The notes under the pieces are model-generated. The model had not been told where the DNA came from. It saw only the letters and a program-made list of their open reading frames with translations, and ran no database searches. Positions 1-5,667 of a stretch of 5,871 bases of DNA are shown piece after piece. The DNA lies in the NCBI GenBank assembly GCA_019418195.1, contig DYCJ01000019.1, forward strand, positions 5,550 through 11,420, read 5' to 3'. The position numbers and the translations under genes are program-made. Every line of letters begins with the position of its first letter. Position 1 is the first letter of the stretch. The DNA comes from Clostridiales bacterium. GTDB taxonomy: Bacteria > Bacillota > Clostridia > Lachnospirales > Lachnospiraceae.

Positions 1-104
1 TGTCAAGACAGAGCCTTAAGACGGGCAGGATGCGCAATATTTTCGTGAGCATCACGATCGTACTGGCGGCAGCGCTGCTGACGGCGATCCTGATGTTTGT
101 ATAG
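1..104 (+). pseudogene. N-terminal end of FtsX-family permease, cut by in-frame TAG
   Basis: Read in the same frame as the permease that follows, bases 3-101 encode a short basic stretch (SRQSLKTGRMRN) and then a clear hydrophobic helix (IFVSITIVLAAALLTAILMF). This is the typical amino end of FtsX-family permeases: a cytoplasmic arm with an 'RN' motif before the first membrane helix. The frame stops at TAG 102-104 and then continues open, without any shift, as GQRTETARELSHAQQAGYYN into the main reading frame. The true start lies a few codons left of the window. I infer that a single sense codon became TAG, or that there is a base-call error or readthrough. A 33-residue product with one helix would have no obvious function alone. 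Confidence 0.75.
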
Positions 105-179
105 GGACAGCGGACAGAGACTGCGCGGGAACTTTCCCATGCCCAGCAGGCAGGCTATTACAATCTGACTGATGAACAG

Positions 180-2369
180 GTGCAGGCGCTTGCATCAGAC
201 GAGCGGATCGCGTATCAGATCCGGGTGAAGACAGGTGTTCTCTCCGACATGGACGGTTTCTCTGTGATGCCCTATTATGTGAATGAAATGTCGGATGAGA
301 TTCGGATCGGGGAGTTGACAGAGGGAACATTGCCGGAAAAGGAAAATGAGGCGGCTGTGCAGGGAGCCATGCTGGAACGCATGGGGATCGAGCCGGAAGT
401 GGGCAGCAGTGTGACGCTTGACTTCTATGACGGAAATGAGGAGACATTTACCGTGTCCGGTATCCTTGCAGGAGGCGAAGGCTCAAAGCCGTTTTCCGTC
501 TTCTTCTCCGAAGCATACGCGGAAAACGGCAGTCAGTTAAAAGATATGCCGTATGAGGTCTATGCCAAGATTTACGGGGCAGCAGATATGTATCCGGATG
601 AACTCAGGGAAGCGATATATCTGATCGGAAGCGACGCCGGGATCGAGAGAAAGTACATCAATCCGTCCAAAGCTTATCTGGATTCCCTGTCTATAGAAAG
701 CCGGCAGATCCTGCTCTGTGTCCTGGTGGGCGGCGTGATCCTGCTCGCCTGTGTGCTGGTGATCTATGGTGTATTCTGTCTGTCAGTTATCGGCAGGATC
801 CATCAGTTCGGCCAGCTCCGCACGATCGGCATGACAAAGAAGCAGTTGAAGAAATTTGTCTCAAGAGAAGGACGGCTTCTGTTTTTTAGATCTGTTCCCA
901 TCGGCATTGTCATCGGCGGCGTGGCAGGATATTTTATGAAACCACGCGGATTCAGTATACTGAATACATTGATCATAGCGGCAGCAGTGTTTGTGATCAT
1001 TTATATTATTACGATGCTGTCTGTGCATAAACCTGCAAAGATAGCAGGAAACGTGTCTCCCATGGAAGCGCTCCGTTATGTGCCCCAGGACGGCATGAAG
1101 CAGGCTTCCGGTAGAAAACAGTGCCGCGATCTTACCCCTGCTGGGCTTGGTATTATGAATTTCTCCAGAAACAGGAAAAAGGCAGCCATCACCATGCTCT
1201 CCCTCGGGCTTGGCGGTATCCTTTTTATGACGGCAGCCACTTATATGTCATCTTTCAGCAAGGAGAGCTATGCGAGACAGGGCGACTTTCAGGAGTCAGA
1301 GTTTATCATAAGCTATTCTCCGTCCGCCGTAGAATTGAATGAAAACGGGCTGAGCGGAATGCAGGCTGATACACCTCTGGGAGATGAGATGACCGGACAG
1401 ATTGCTTCTATCGACGGCGTGGAGAAGGTGACTGAGCGCAAAGGCTTCGGTGTGCAGTATGATTTCCCGCTGCATGATGAATATGGAAGCAACGATATTA
1501 TTTATCCTCTTACAGAAGAAGAGATGCAGGGGATCGACTCCTATGTGACAGAAGGTACTGCTGACACAGAAGCGCTTTTGAGGGGAGAACAGGTGCTCGT
1601 AGCTGGAAATGATACGGTGGAAGAGATCTACGGCTGGAAATTTCAGGTAGGAGATAAAGTGACTCTTCACTATTATGACGGCAGCGGCATGGCAGAAAAG
1701 GAAGTGGAGGTCGCGGGAATGATCAGCGATGCATTTGACCGGGATCACAACGGGATCGAAGGCTGGTTCGTCATGCCGGAGCAGGCAGTGCTTGACTGGA
1801 TTTCCTATGACAGTATCAACAGCAGTCTCCTTATCAGCACAGATCCTGCAAAAGAGACCGCGGTAGGAGAGAGTCTGACCCAGATCGTCGGAGAAAGGCC
1901 GGAGCTTACAATGGAAACGCTTGCTGAGCGCCGTATTGCGTACGGACAGAACGCGGACCAGATATTCGGAGCCATCAGCGGGCTTGCTATATTTATCATG
2001 ACGTTTAATATCCTCAGTATGATGAATACGCTCATCACAAACATCGTGACCCGCAAGCAGGAACTTGCCATGCTGGAGTCTATCGGCATGAGCAAGGGGC
2101 AGATCCGGAAGATGCTTTTGGGAGAGAGCCTGCTTCTTGTGGGTGTGACAGTAGGCGTGACCATGACCATCGGAACACTGTGCGGCTATATTCTCTGCCG
2201 TATGCTCCATGGAATAGGCGCCGTCTATATGCAGTTCAGATTCCCGTTTGAATTCGCACTTGGATATGTGGCAGTGCTGATCCTCGTGCCGCTCCTTATT
2301 ACGGTTGTTTCTATGAAGAGCTTTGCCAGAGAAGCGTTGGTGGAGCGACTGAGAGGGATGGAGTGCTGA
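180..2369 (+). CDS. ABC transporter permease, FtsX family (duplicated), probably N-terminally interrupted
   Basis: This is a membrane permease of the FtsX/MacB type, which works with a separate ATP-binding protein, usually in peptide or antibiotic export or sensing. Counted from GTG 180, hydrophobic segments lie near residues 177-204, 239-253, 260-281, 335-356, 595-623, 650-673 and 692-711. Two copies of the FtsX coupling motif, RTIGMTKKQLKK (214-225) and ESIGMSKGQIRKML (633-646), show an internal duplication. Two large extracytoplasmic domains (about 1-175 and 357-594) follow helices 1 and 5 of the intact protein. The frame is open back to 105, just after a TAG stop; the missing first helix is encoded at 39-101. 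GTG 180 has no ribosome binding site, and ATG 249 has only a weak AGGTG far upstream, so no downstream start is convincing. Without helix 1 the first outer domain would lose its anchor. I therefore think the gene is a recent pseudogene, a strain variant or a sequencing error; the rest shows no decay. The substrate is unknown. Confidence 0.85.
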   Translation: MQALASDERIAYQIRVKTGVLSDMDGFSVMPYYVNEMSDEIRIGELTEGTLPEKENEAAVQGAMLERMGIEPEVGSSVTLDFYDGNEETFTVSGILAGGEGSKPFSVFFSEAYAENGSQLKDMPYEVYAKIYGAADMYPDELREAIYLIGSDAGIERKYINPSKAYLDSLSIESRQILLCVLVGGVILLACVLVIYGVFCLSVIGRIHQFGQLRTIGMTKKQLKKFVSREGRLLFFRSVPIGIVIGGVAGYFMKPRGFSILNTLIIAAAVFVIIYIITMLSVHKPAKIAGNVSPMEALRYVPQDGMKQASGRKQCRDLTPAGLGIMNFSRNRKKAAITMLSLGLGGILFMTAATYMSSFSKESYARQGDFQESEFIISYSPSAVELNENGLSGMQADTPLGDEMTGQIASIDGVEKVTERKGFGVQYDFPLHDEYGSNDIIYPLTEEEMQGIDSYVTEGTADTEALLRGEQVLVAGNDTVEEIYGWKFQVGDKVTLHYYDGSGMAEKEVEVAGMISDAFDRDHNGIEGWFVMPEQAVLDWISYDSINSSLLISTDPAKETAVGESLTQIVGERPELTMETLAERRIAYGQNADQIFGAISGLAIFIMTFNILSMMNTLITNIVTRKQELAMLESIGMSKGQIRKMLLGESLLLVGVTVGVTMTIGTLCGYILCRMLHGIGAVYMQFRFPFEFALGYVAVLILVPLLITVVSMKSFAREALVERLRGMEC

Positions 2370-2623
2370 TGTATATGTACAGGTGCAGCCGGTATCAGGG
2401 ATGCTATAAGATATGGCTTTCCGGAGGATATGATTTTCTAATTATATCGCCGGATATAGCAGCCGCGCTGATTACAGAGATGCAGAGCGCTCATGCAAAA
2501 GAGAAGAGCGTTTGTGAGGATGAAATATTTCCTCCGGGATACACCGAATATCTGGAACAGGTTATGGACGCAAATCGGATGGACAAAAGTATTTATGACG
2601 TGGCTGCGGAGCAGTTCACTTAA
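2369..2623 (+). CDS. small hypothetical protein, overlapping permease stop codon
   Basis: This 84-codon ORF starts at an ATG whose A is the last base of the permease TGA (TGATG overlap), with GGAG at 2360-2363 five bases upstream, so translational coupling is plausible. I do not recognise the product. The first 25 residues are rich in Y, C, R and W and look unlike a conserved protein. From about residue 24 the sequence becomes more protein-like: hydrophobic GGYDFLIISPDIAAALI, then an acidic, helical tail ending YDVAAEQFT. No signal peptide or catalytic motif is visible. After the stop at 2621-2623, frame +1 continues LRQHLTA to another TAG at 2641, which could mean that this is the remnant of a longer gene. 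The ending (N..D..IY..A...F) faintly recalls sulfotransferase C-termini, but that is too weak for a call. It may be a real small gene, a relic or a chance ORF. Confidence 0.4.
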   Translation: MYMYRCSRYQGCYKIWLSGGYDFLIISPDIAAALITEMQSAHAKEKSVCEDEIFPPGYTEYLEQVMDANRMDKSIYDVAAEQFT

Positions 2624-2650
2624 GACAGCATCTGACTGCATAGTCTGGCG

Positions 2651-2725
2651 AAAATCCGCTTGCCATTCCTCCTTCTTCTGCGTATACTGTACATGAACTA
2701 ACAAAGGGGGAAGCAGCGGATTTTT
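2651..2725 (+). repeat. imperfect inverted repeat with T-tract, sequestering an SD
   Basis: The left arm AAAATCCGCT (2651-2660) is a perfect complement of AGCGGATTTT (2715-2724). Inside it, TTCCTCCTT (2666-2674) pairs with AAGGGGGAA (2704-2712) over nine positions with one G-U pair; an asymmetric internal loop (TGCCA against GC) separates the stems. The top loop is 29 bases. The right arm holds AAAGGGGG (2703-2710), the best Shine-Dalgarno match in this region, and ends in five T's (2721-2725). In a transcript reading through from the permease operon this could act as a weak terminator or hide the SD. The long loop makes it a poor textbook terminator. Confidence 0.55.
2660..2688 (+). promoter_or_regulatory. 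sigma-A-type promoter for DUF975-CmpB gene
   Basis: The -35 TTGCCA (2660-2665) and -10 TATACT (2683-2688) each match the vegetative consensus at five of six positions, with an ideal 17-base spacer. Transcription would start near 2694-2697, giving a leader of about 57 bases to ATG 2753. The start site lies in the loop of the surrounding inverted repeat, so its own transcript would lack the left arm. Confidence 0.6.
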
Positions 2726-2752
2726 GAGAGTATCTGCTGCGCACAAAAGACG

Positions 2753-4624
2753 ATGAAGACAAGAAAACAGATGAAACGGCTTGGAAGGATATCCCTGAAA
2801 AAGCACTATGTGATCTTTGTGGCCGCCTGCCTGATCGCAGCATTTCTGGCGTCGGAGTTCACCAGCTCGTTGAATTTTTCTACAGCACAGAATTATGAAG
2901 GATCCTATGACCAGGTACAAAGTGATCTGAATGAAGACGGAACCTACACGATCAAGACAAAAGTGGACAGCATCGGCTGGGAAGATGTGATCCGTATCAT
3001 AGTAGAGGACAACATGCAGGCCGGAAAGGAGATGTCGCAGGAGATACGGCAGAATGCCATCGAAGATTCCGAAAACGGAAATCCCATGTTCGGACGCACG
3101 CGGGGAGTGTTGTCAAATATTGTGAATCAGGTCAGTTCGGGATCGATCATCGTTACTGCGGCAGCTGCGATCGGCTCGATTACCGGCTCGGATAATCTGG
3201 GTATCCTGATTTTGATCGTTATCGGGGCTTTGGGGATGTTTGTCTTCTGGTTCTTTATCCGGAACACATTTTCGGTAGTGATCAGGCGTATATTTCTTGA
3301 GGGAATGATATATGACAGAGTAACGACACAGCGTTTTGTATTTCTTCTCCGTGTGAAGAAATGGCTGAAGGCATCCTGGATCATGTTTGTAAAATATGTT
3401 TACTATTCATTGTGGTGCCTGACCCTTGTGGGAATCGTAGTCAAGCATTACTCCTACTTTCTCGTACCGTATATTGTGGCTGAGAACCCGGACATGACGG
3501 CACGGCAGGCGATCACATTGTCAAGAAAGATGATGAAAGGACATAAGTGGCAGTGCTTTGTGTTTGAACTTTCTTTCCTTGGATGGGAAGTACTTGGAAT
3601 ACTGACTATGGGAATCTTTAATATACTGTACACCAATCCGTATCAGATGGCGTCCTTTACCCGCTACTATGCAGAATTGAGAGCAGAGGCAATAGAGAAA
3701 GGCATTCCGGGAGCAGAACTTCTGCATGACACTTATCTTTACGAGAAGGCAGAGCCTTATGTGATCGCGGCGAAGTATCCGGATGTGATCAAAGTGATGG
3801 AACAGCCGGAAGACACGGCAGAGAAACTGACCGGATGGAGAGGCTTTCTGGCGCGTAATTTCGGAGTCCTTCTGCTGAGAAGAGAGCAGGAACGCGCATA
3901 TGAGCGCCATCAGGCAGATTATGTAAGGGTTCATTCTATGATCGACGATGTACAGAGAGAAGCATATCCGGTACGCCTGTATCCGATTCCGGAAGAGGAA
4001 AGGCGTAAATTTGTACAGTCGTTAAATTACATGCGTCACTACTCGGTGTGGTCCCTGATCACGATTTTTCTGAGCATGTCGGTGTTCGGGTGGCTGTGGG
4101 AAGTGGGGATGCATCTTGTATCTTACGGCGAGTTTGTCAACCGCGGCGCCCTGCACGGACCGTGGCTTCCAATTTATGGTACAGGGGCTGTACTTATCTT
4201 GACAGTATTAAACCGGTTCCGAAAGAATCCTGCGCTGGAGTTCGGGGCAACGATCGTGCTGTGTGGTTTCCTTGAGTATATGACTTCACTTGTCATGGAG
4301 ATTGCCACAGGCGGCACGAAATGGTGGGATTACAGCGGATATTTCCTGAACCTGAACGGCAGGATCTGCGCAGAAGGGCTTCTTGTATTCGGTATTGGCG
4401 GTCTGGCCATCGTATACGTGATCGCTCCTATGATAGATGATCTGGTAAACAGGTTTAATGAAAAGAAATTTATGGTCATCTGTACGGTGCTGATGGTATT
4501 CTTCCTTGCGGATGCGGTGTATTCGCAGATCCATCCGAACACAGGAAAAGGAGTCACTGATATAGAAGAGGCGAGAGGGACAGACTTTGCACATCAAATA
4601 TCAGGAAAACAGATACAGGCATAA
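2753..4624 (+). CDS. DUF975 / CmpB-type (putative ABC transporter type IV) membrane protein
   Basis: The product is a 623-residue multi-spanning membrane protein with two family signatures. The amino half has a basic start, a helix near 19-35, an outer loop rich in acidic residues (about 36-125), helices near 131-172 and 208-250, then the DUF975 core YFLVPYIVAENPDMTARQA (235-253) followed by LSRKMMKGHKW and LSFLGWEVL (256-282). A soluble linker of about 115 residues follows. The carboxy half, about 430-590, matches the CmpB/'putative ABC-transporter type IV' family: NRGALHGPWLPIYG (463-476), LEYMTSLVME, WWDYSGYFLNLNGRICAEG (524-542), then two more helices. Neither domain has a known biochemical function; both are common in Clostridia, and despite the family name no ATP-binding domain is present. 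ATG 2753 is the first ATG after the upstream stop (2699-2701), but only a weak AAAAGA lies before it, while the strong SD at 2703-2710 is more than 40 bases away. Upstream non-ATG starts are therefore possible. The gene has its own promoter and converges on treR with a 43-base gap. Confidence 0.88.
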   Translation: MKTRKQMKRLGRISLKKHYVIFVAACLIAAFLASEFTSSLNFSTAQNYEGSYDQVQSDLNEDGTYTIKTKVDSIGWEDVIRIIVEDNMQAGKEMSQEIRQNAIEDSENGNPMFGRTRGVLSNIVNQVSSGSIIVTAAAAIGSITGSDNLGILILIVIGALGMFVFWFFIRNTFSVVIRRIFLEGMIYDRVTTQRFVFLLRVKKWLKASWIMFVKYVYYSLWCLTLVGIVVKHYSYFLVPYIVAENPDMTARQAITLSRKMMKGHKWQCFVFELSFLGWEVLGILTMGIFNILYTNPYQMASFTRYYAELRAEAIEKGIPGAELLHDTYLYEKAEPYVIAAKYPDVIKVMEQPEDTAEKLTGWRGFLARNFGVLLLRREQERAYERHQADYVRVHSMIDDVQREAYPVRLYPIPEEERRKFVQSLNYMRHYSVWSLITIFLSMSVFGWLWEVGMHLVSYGEFVNRGALHGPWLPIYGTGAVLILTVLNRFRKNPALEFGATIVLCGFLEYMTSLVMEIATGGTKWWDYSGYFLNLNGRICAEGLLVFGIGGLAIVYVIAPMIDDLVNRFNEKKFMVICTVLMVFFLADAVYSQIHPNTGKGVTDIEEARGTDFAHQISGKQIQA

Positions 4625-4648
4625 AATCAGATACAGCAGCAATTATAA

Positions 4649-4677
4649 AAAGGGATGGCCGGAATGGTCATCCCTTT
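4649..4677. terminator. bidirectional terminator between convergent genes
   Basis: AAAGGGATGGCC (4649-4660) pairs with GGTCATCCCTTT (4666-4677) as a 12-bp stem with one G-T pair, around a GGAAT loop. Read on the - strand it is followed by TTTTTATAATT, a good U-tract, so it is a convincing intrinsic terminator for the treR-like gene. On the + strand the tail is CGTCTTGTC after TTT, which is weaker but may still serve the DUF975-CmpB gene. The treR stop codon (4668-4670) lies inside the stem. Confidence 0.85.
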
Positions 4678-5393
4678 CGTCTTGTCGCAACATCCTGAAA
4701 CCGGAAATAATCCGGCCGGTGGCGTGACTGTGTAAATTCAAACTGCACTCCGTCATCATTGAATGTCTGGCTGGTGATCACGGCCATGCAGTTATAGTCT
4801 TTCATATCAATATATTTCTCATCAATCTGCGTCACATGTTCCACTGTGAGTGTCCGCTTGCTGGTAGTGATCGTCATACCCAGCTCCCCTTCGAGATAAT
4901 CGTAAATGGAATGACTGGCAATCTCCGGAGTCAGCCCCTTAACGAGCTCTTTCGAAAAATAATTGTGGTTGAGGATCAGAGGCTTCCCATCCAGTGAGTG
5001 GAGACGCTGAAGATAATAGAGTTCTGTCCCCTTCTTAAATCCTGTCTTTTTCTCTATCTTTTCATCTGCGGTGATCTCAGCAAACTGAAGAACTTTTGTA
5101 AATGCCTGCTGATGGTTGCGGATGGCGGATTCCTTGAACGATTCAATACCGCCTACGGTAAACGAAGTCTGCTCGATGGGCTGGAAGATGTTCCTTACAC
5201 CCTTGCCGTGCATGGGCTGGACATAGCCGTCGGCGGTAAGTTCTGCGAGCGCACGGCGGACGGTATTGCGGGAACAGTCATATTCTGTGATCAGAGCGTG
5301 TTCAGACGGCAGCATTTCCTGATAAGTATAGTATTCTGTCTCGATCTTTTCTTTTAAATCTCTGTAAATATAATCATATTTTGCTTTCGGCAT
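4668..5393 (-). CDS. treR: GntR/HutC-family transcriptional regulator, trehalose-operon repressor type
   Basis: This is a cytoplasmic DNA-binding regulator of 241 residues, the usual size for the HutC/TreR subfamily. Residues about 5-65 form the GntR winged helix-turn-helix, with LPSEHALITEYDCSRNTVRR (28-47) as the recognition unit and ALAELTADGYV leading into the wing (HGKG, 62-65). Residues about 90-232 are a UTRA ligand-binding domain ending in SRHRPDYFRF (223-232), the typical close of the fold. Known TreR proteins repress the trehalose PTS and phosphotrehalase genes and are relieved by trehalose-6-phosphate; that ligand is inferred here from the divergent treP-like gene, not visible directly. 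The ATG at 5391-5393 is preceded by a purine-rich AAGAGAGAAGTGGG. Its promoter overlaps an operator-like dyad, which points to autoregulation. A related sugar-PTS repressor with another ligand remains possible. Confidence 0.88.
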   Translation of the reverse strand: MPKAKYDYIYRDLKEKIETEYYTYQEMLPSEHALITEYDCSRNTVRRALAELTADGYVQPMHGKGVRNIFQPIEQTSFTVGGIESFKESAIRNHQQAFTKVLQFAEITADEKIEKKTGFKKGTELYYLQRLHSLDGKPLILNHNYFSKELVKGLTPEIASHSIYDYLEGELGMTITTSKRTLTVEHVTQIDEKYIDMKDYNCMAVITSQTFNDDGVQFEFTQSRHRPDYFRFQDVATRRKG

Positions 5394-5416
5394 AAACCCA
5401 CTTCTCTCTTAGGCAT

Positions 5417-5430
5417 CTTGTTTGAACATC
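5417..5430. promoter_or_regulatory. operator-like dyad at treR start site
   Basis: CTTGTTTGAACATC is the exact reverse complement of the site at 5595-5608 and shares its left half with the perfect palindrome at 5567-5580. It fits the GT-n-TA-n-AC core known for HutC-type GntR operators with one mismatch (GTTTGAAC). It begins a few bases past the treR -10 box, over the predicted start site, so bound repressor would block its own gene. Confidence 0.65.
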
Positions 5431-5434
5431 CTTA

Positions 5435-5463
5435 ATTATAGAAATCTATATTCCCAAAATCAA
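5435..5463 (-). promoter_or_regulatory. promoter of treR-like gene
   Basis: On the - strand, TTGATT (5463-5458) and a perfect TATAAT (5440-5435) are separated by 17 bases. The -35 matches consensus at four of six positions. The predicted start near 5428 gives a leader of about 35 bases, within which lies the operator-like site at 5417-5430. Confidence 0.7.
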
Positions 5464-5546
5464 GTTAAAAATCTATGCGGAACTGATTTCAGAAGAAATA
5501 TACAAATTTTTTTGGGGTGTTTTGTGAATAATGGCAGAAAAGAACT

Positions 5547-5559
5547 ATTTTTCAAAAAT
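5547..5559. promoter_or_regulatory. A/T-tract UP-element-like palindrome before treP promoter
   Basis: ATTTTTCAAAAAT is a perfect 13-base palindrome of A- and T-tracts, placed at about -51 to -39 relative to the predicted treP start, where the RNA polymerase alpha subunit contacts UP elements. The region 5464-5562 as a whole is AT-rich and non-coding; apart from this I see no defined site in it. Confidence 0.4.
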
Positions 5560-5562
5560 CGG

Positions 5563-5591
5563 TTGACTTGTTTAAACAAGAATGATATATT
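5563..5591 (+). promoter_or_regulatory. promoter of treP-like gene
   Basis: TTGACT (5563-5568) and TATATT (5586-5591) each match consensus at five of six positions with a 17-base spacer, and the -10 is extended by TGA (5583-5585, TGn motif). This should be a strong promoter when not repressed, starting near 5598 and giving a leader of about 70 bases. One operator-like dyad fills most of the spacer and another covers the start site. Confidence 0.8.
5567..5580. promoter_or_regulatory. TreR-type operator in treP promoter spacer
   Basis: CTTGTTTAAACAAG is a perfect 14-base palindrome containing the HutC-subfamily core GT-n-TA-n-AC (GTTTAAAC), close to the known Bacillus TreR operator style (TTGTATATACAA). 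It overlaps the last two bases of the -35 box and runs through the spacer, so binding would exclude RNA polymerase. It is the best operator candidate in the window. Confidence 0.75.
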
Positions 5592-5594
5592 CAA

Positions 5595-5608
5595 GATGTT
5601 CAAACAAG
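5595..5608. promoter_or_regulatory. second operator-like dyad at treP start site
   Basis: GATGTTCAAACAAG lies 28 bp centre to centre from the palindrome at 5567-5580 and covers the predicted treP start site. It is the exact inverted copy of the 14-mer at the treR start (5417-5430). Its right half (AAACAAG) is identical to that of the perfect palindrome and its left half is degenerate. Confidence 0.65.
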
Positions 5609-5618
5609 TTCGACTTGT
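5604..5618. repeat. inverted repeat in early treP leader
   Basis: ACAAGT and ACTTGT form perfect 6-base arms around TCG. The left arm shares ACAAG with the second operator-like dyad. It may be an extra repressor half-site arrangement in DNA, or a small hairpin near the 5' end of the treP mRNA. A further ACAAGT half-site occurs at 5640-5645. Confidence 0.4.
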
Positions 5619-5667
5619 AAAAATAATGTTTCAGGTAAAACAAGTATGAAAGAGAGGAAGAGAAACG

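Noticed and set aside
1296..2210. A 304-codon open frame on the - strand, opposite the permease
   Set aside because: It is antisense to a well-supported membrane protein, has no ribosome binding site before its ATG, and its product is rich in H, C, S and R with no recognisable motif. It is most likely a by-product of the permease codon bias.
2423..2441. GGAGG just before an ATG (2430) suggesting another gene start
   Set aside because: The ATG is only two bases from GGAGG and its frame stops after three codons. It would open into the small ORF only if a base were added in the TTTT tract, which is speculative.
2438..2920. Open frames on the - strand across the small ORF and the start of the DUF975-CmpB gene
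   Set aside because: They cross the promoter and inverted repeat and run into a confident coding region on the other strand; no SD or family similarity was seen.
5422..5649. A 75-codon open frame through the treR-treP intergenic region (+ strand, TTG start)
   Set aside because: It spans both promoters and the operators, is K/N/F-rich as expected for AT-rich spacer, and has no ribosome binding site.
5464..5667. Possible CcpA (cre) site or PTS antiterminator (RAT) element for the treP gene
   Set aside because: I scanned for the cre consensus and found only poor matches (for example near 5476-5491 and 5523-5536), and there is no terminator overlapping an RAT-like hairpin in the leader.
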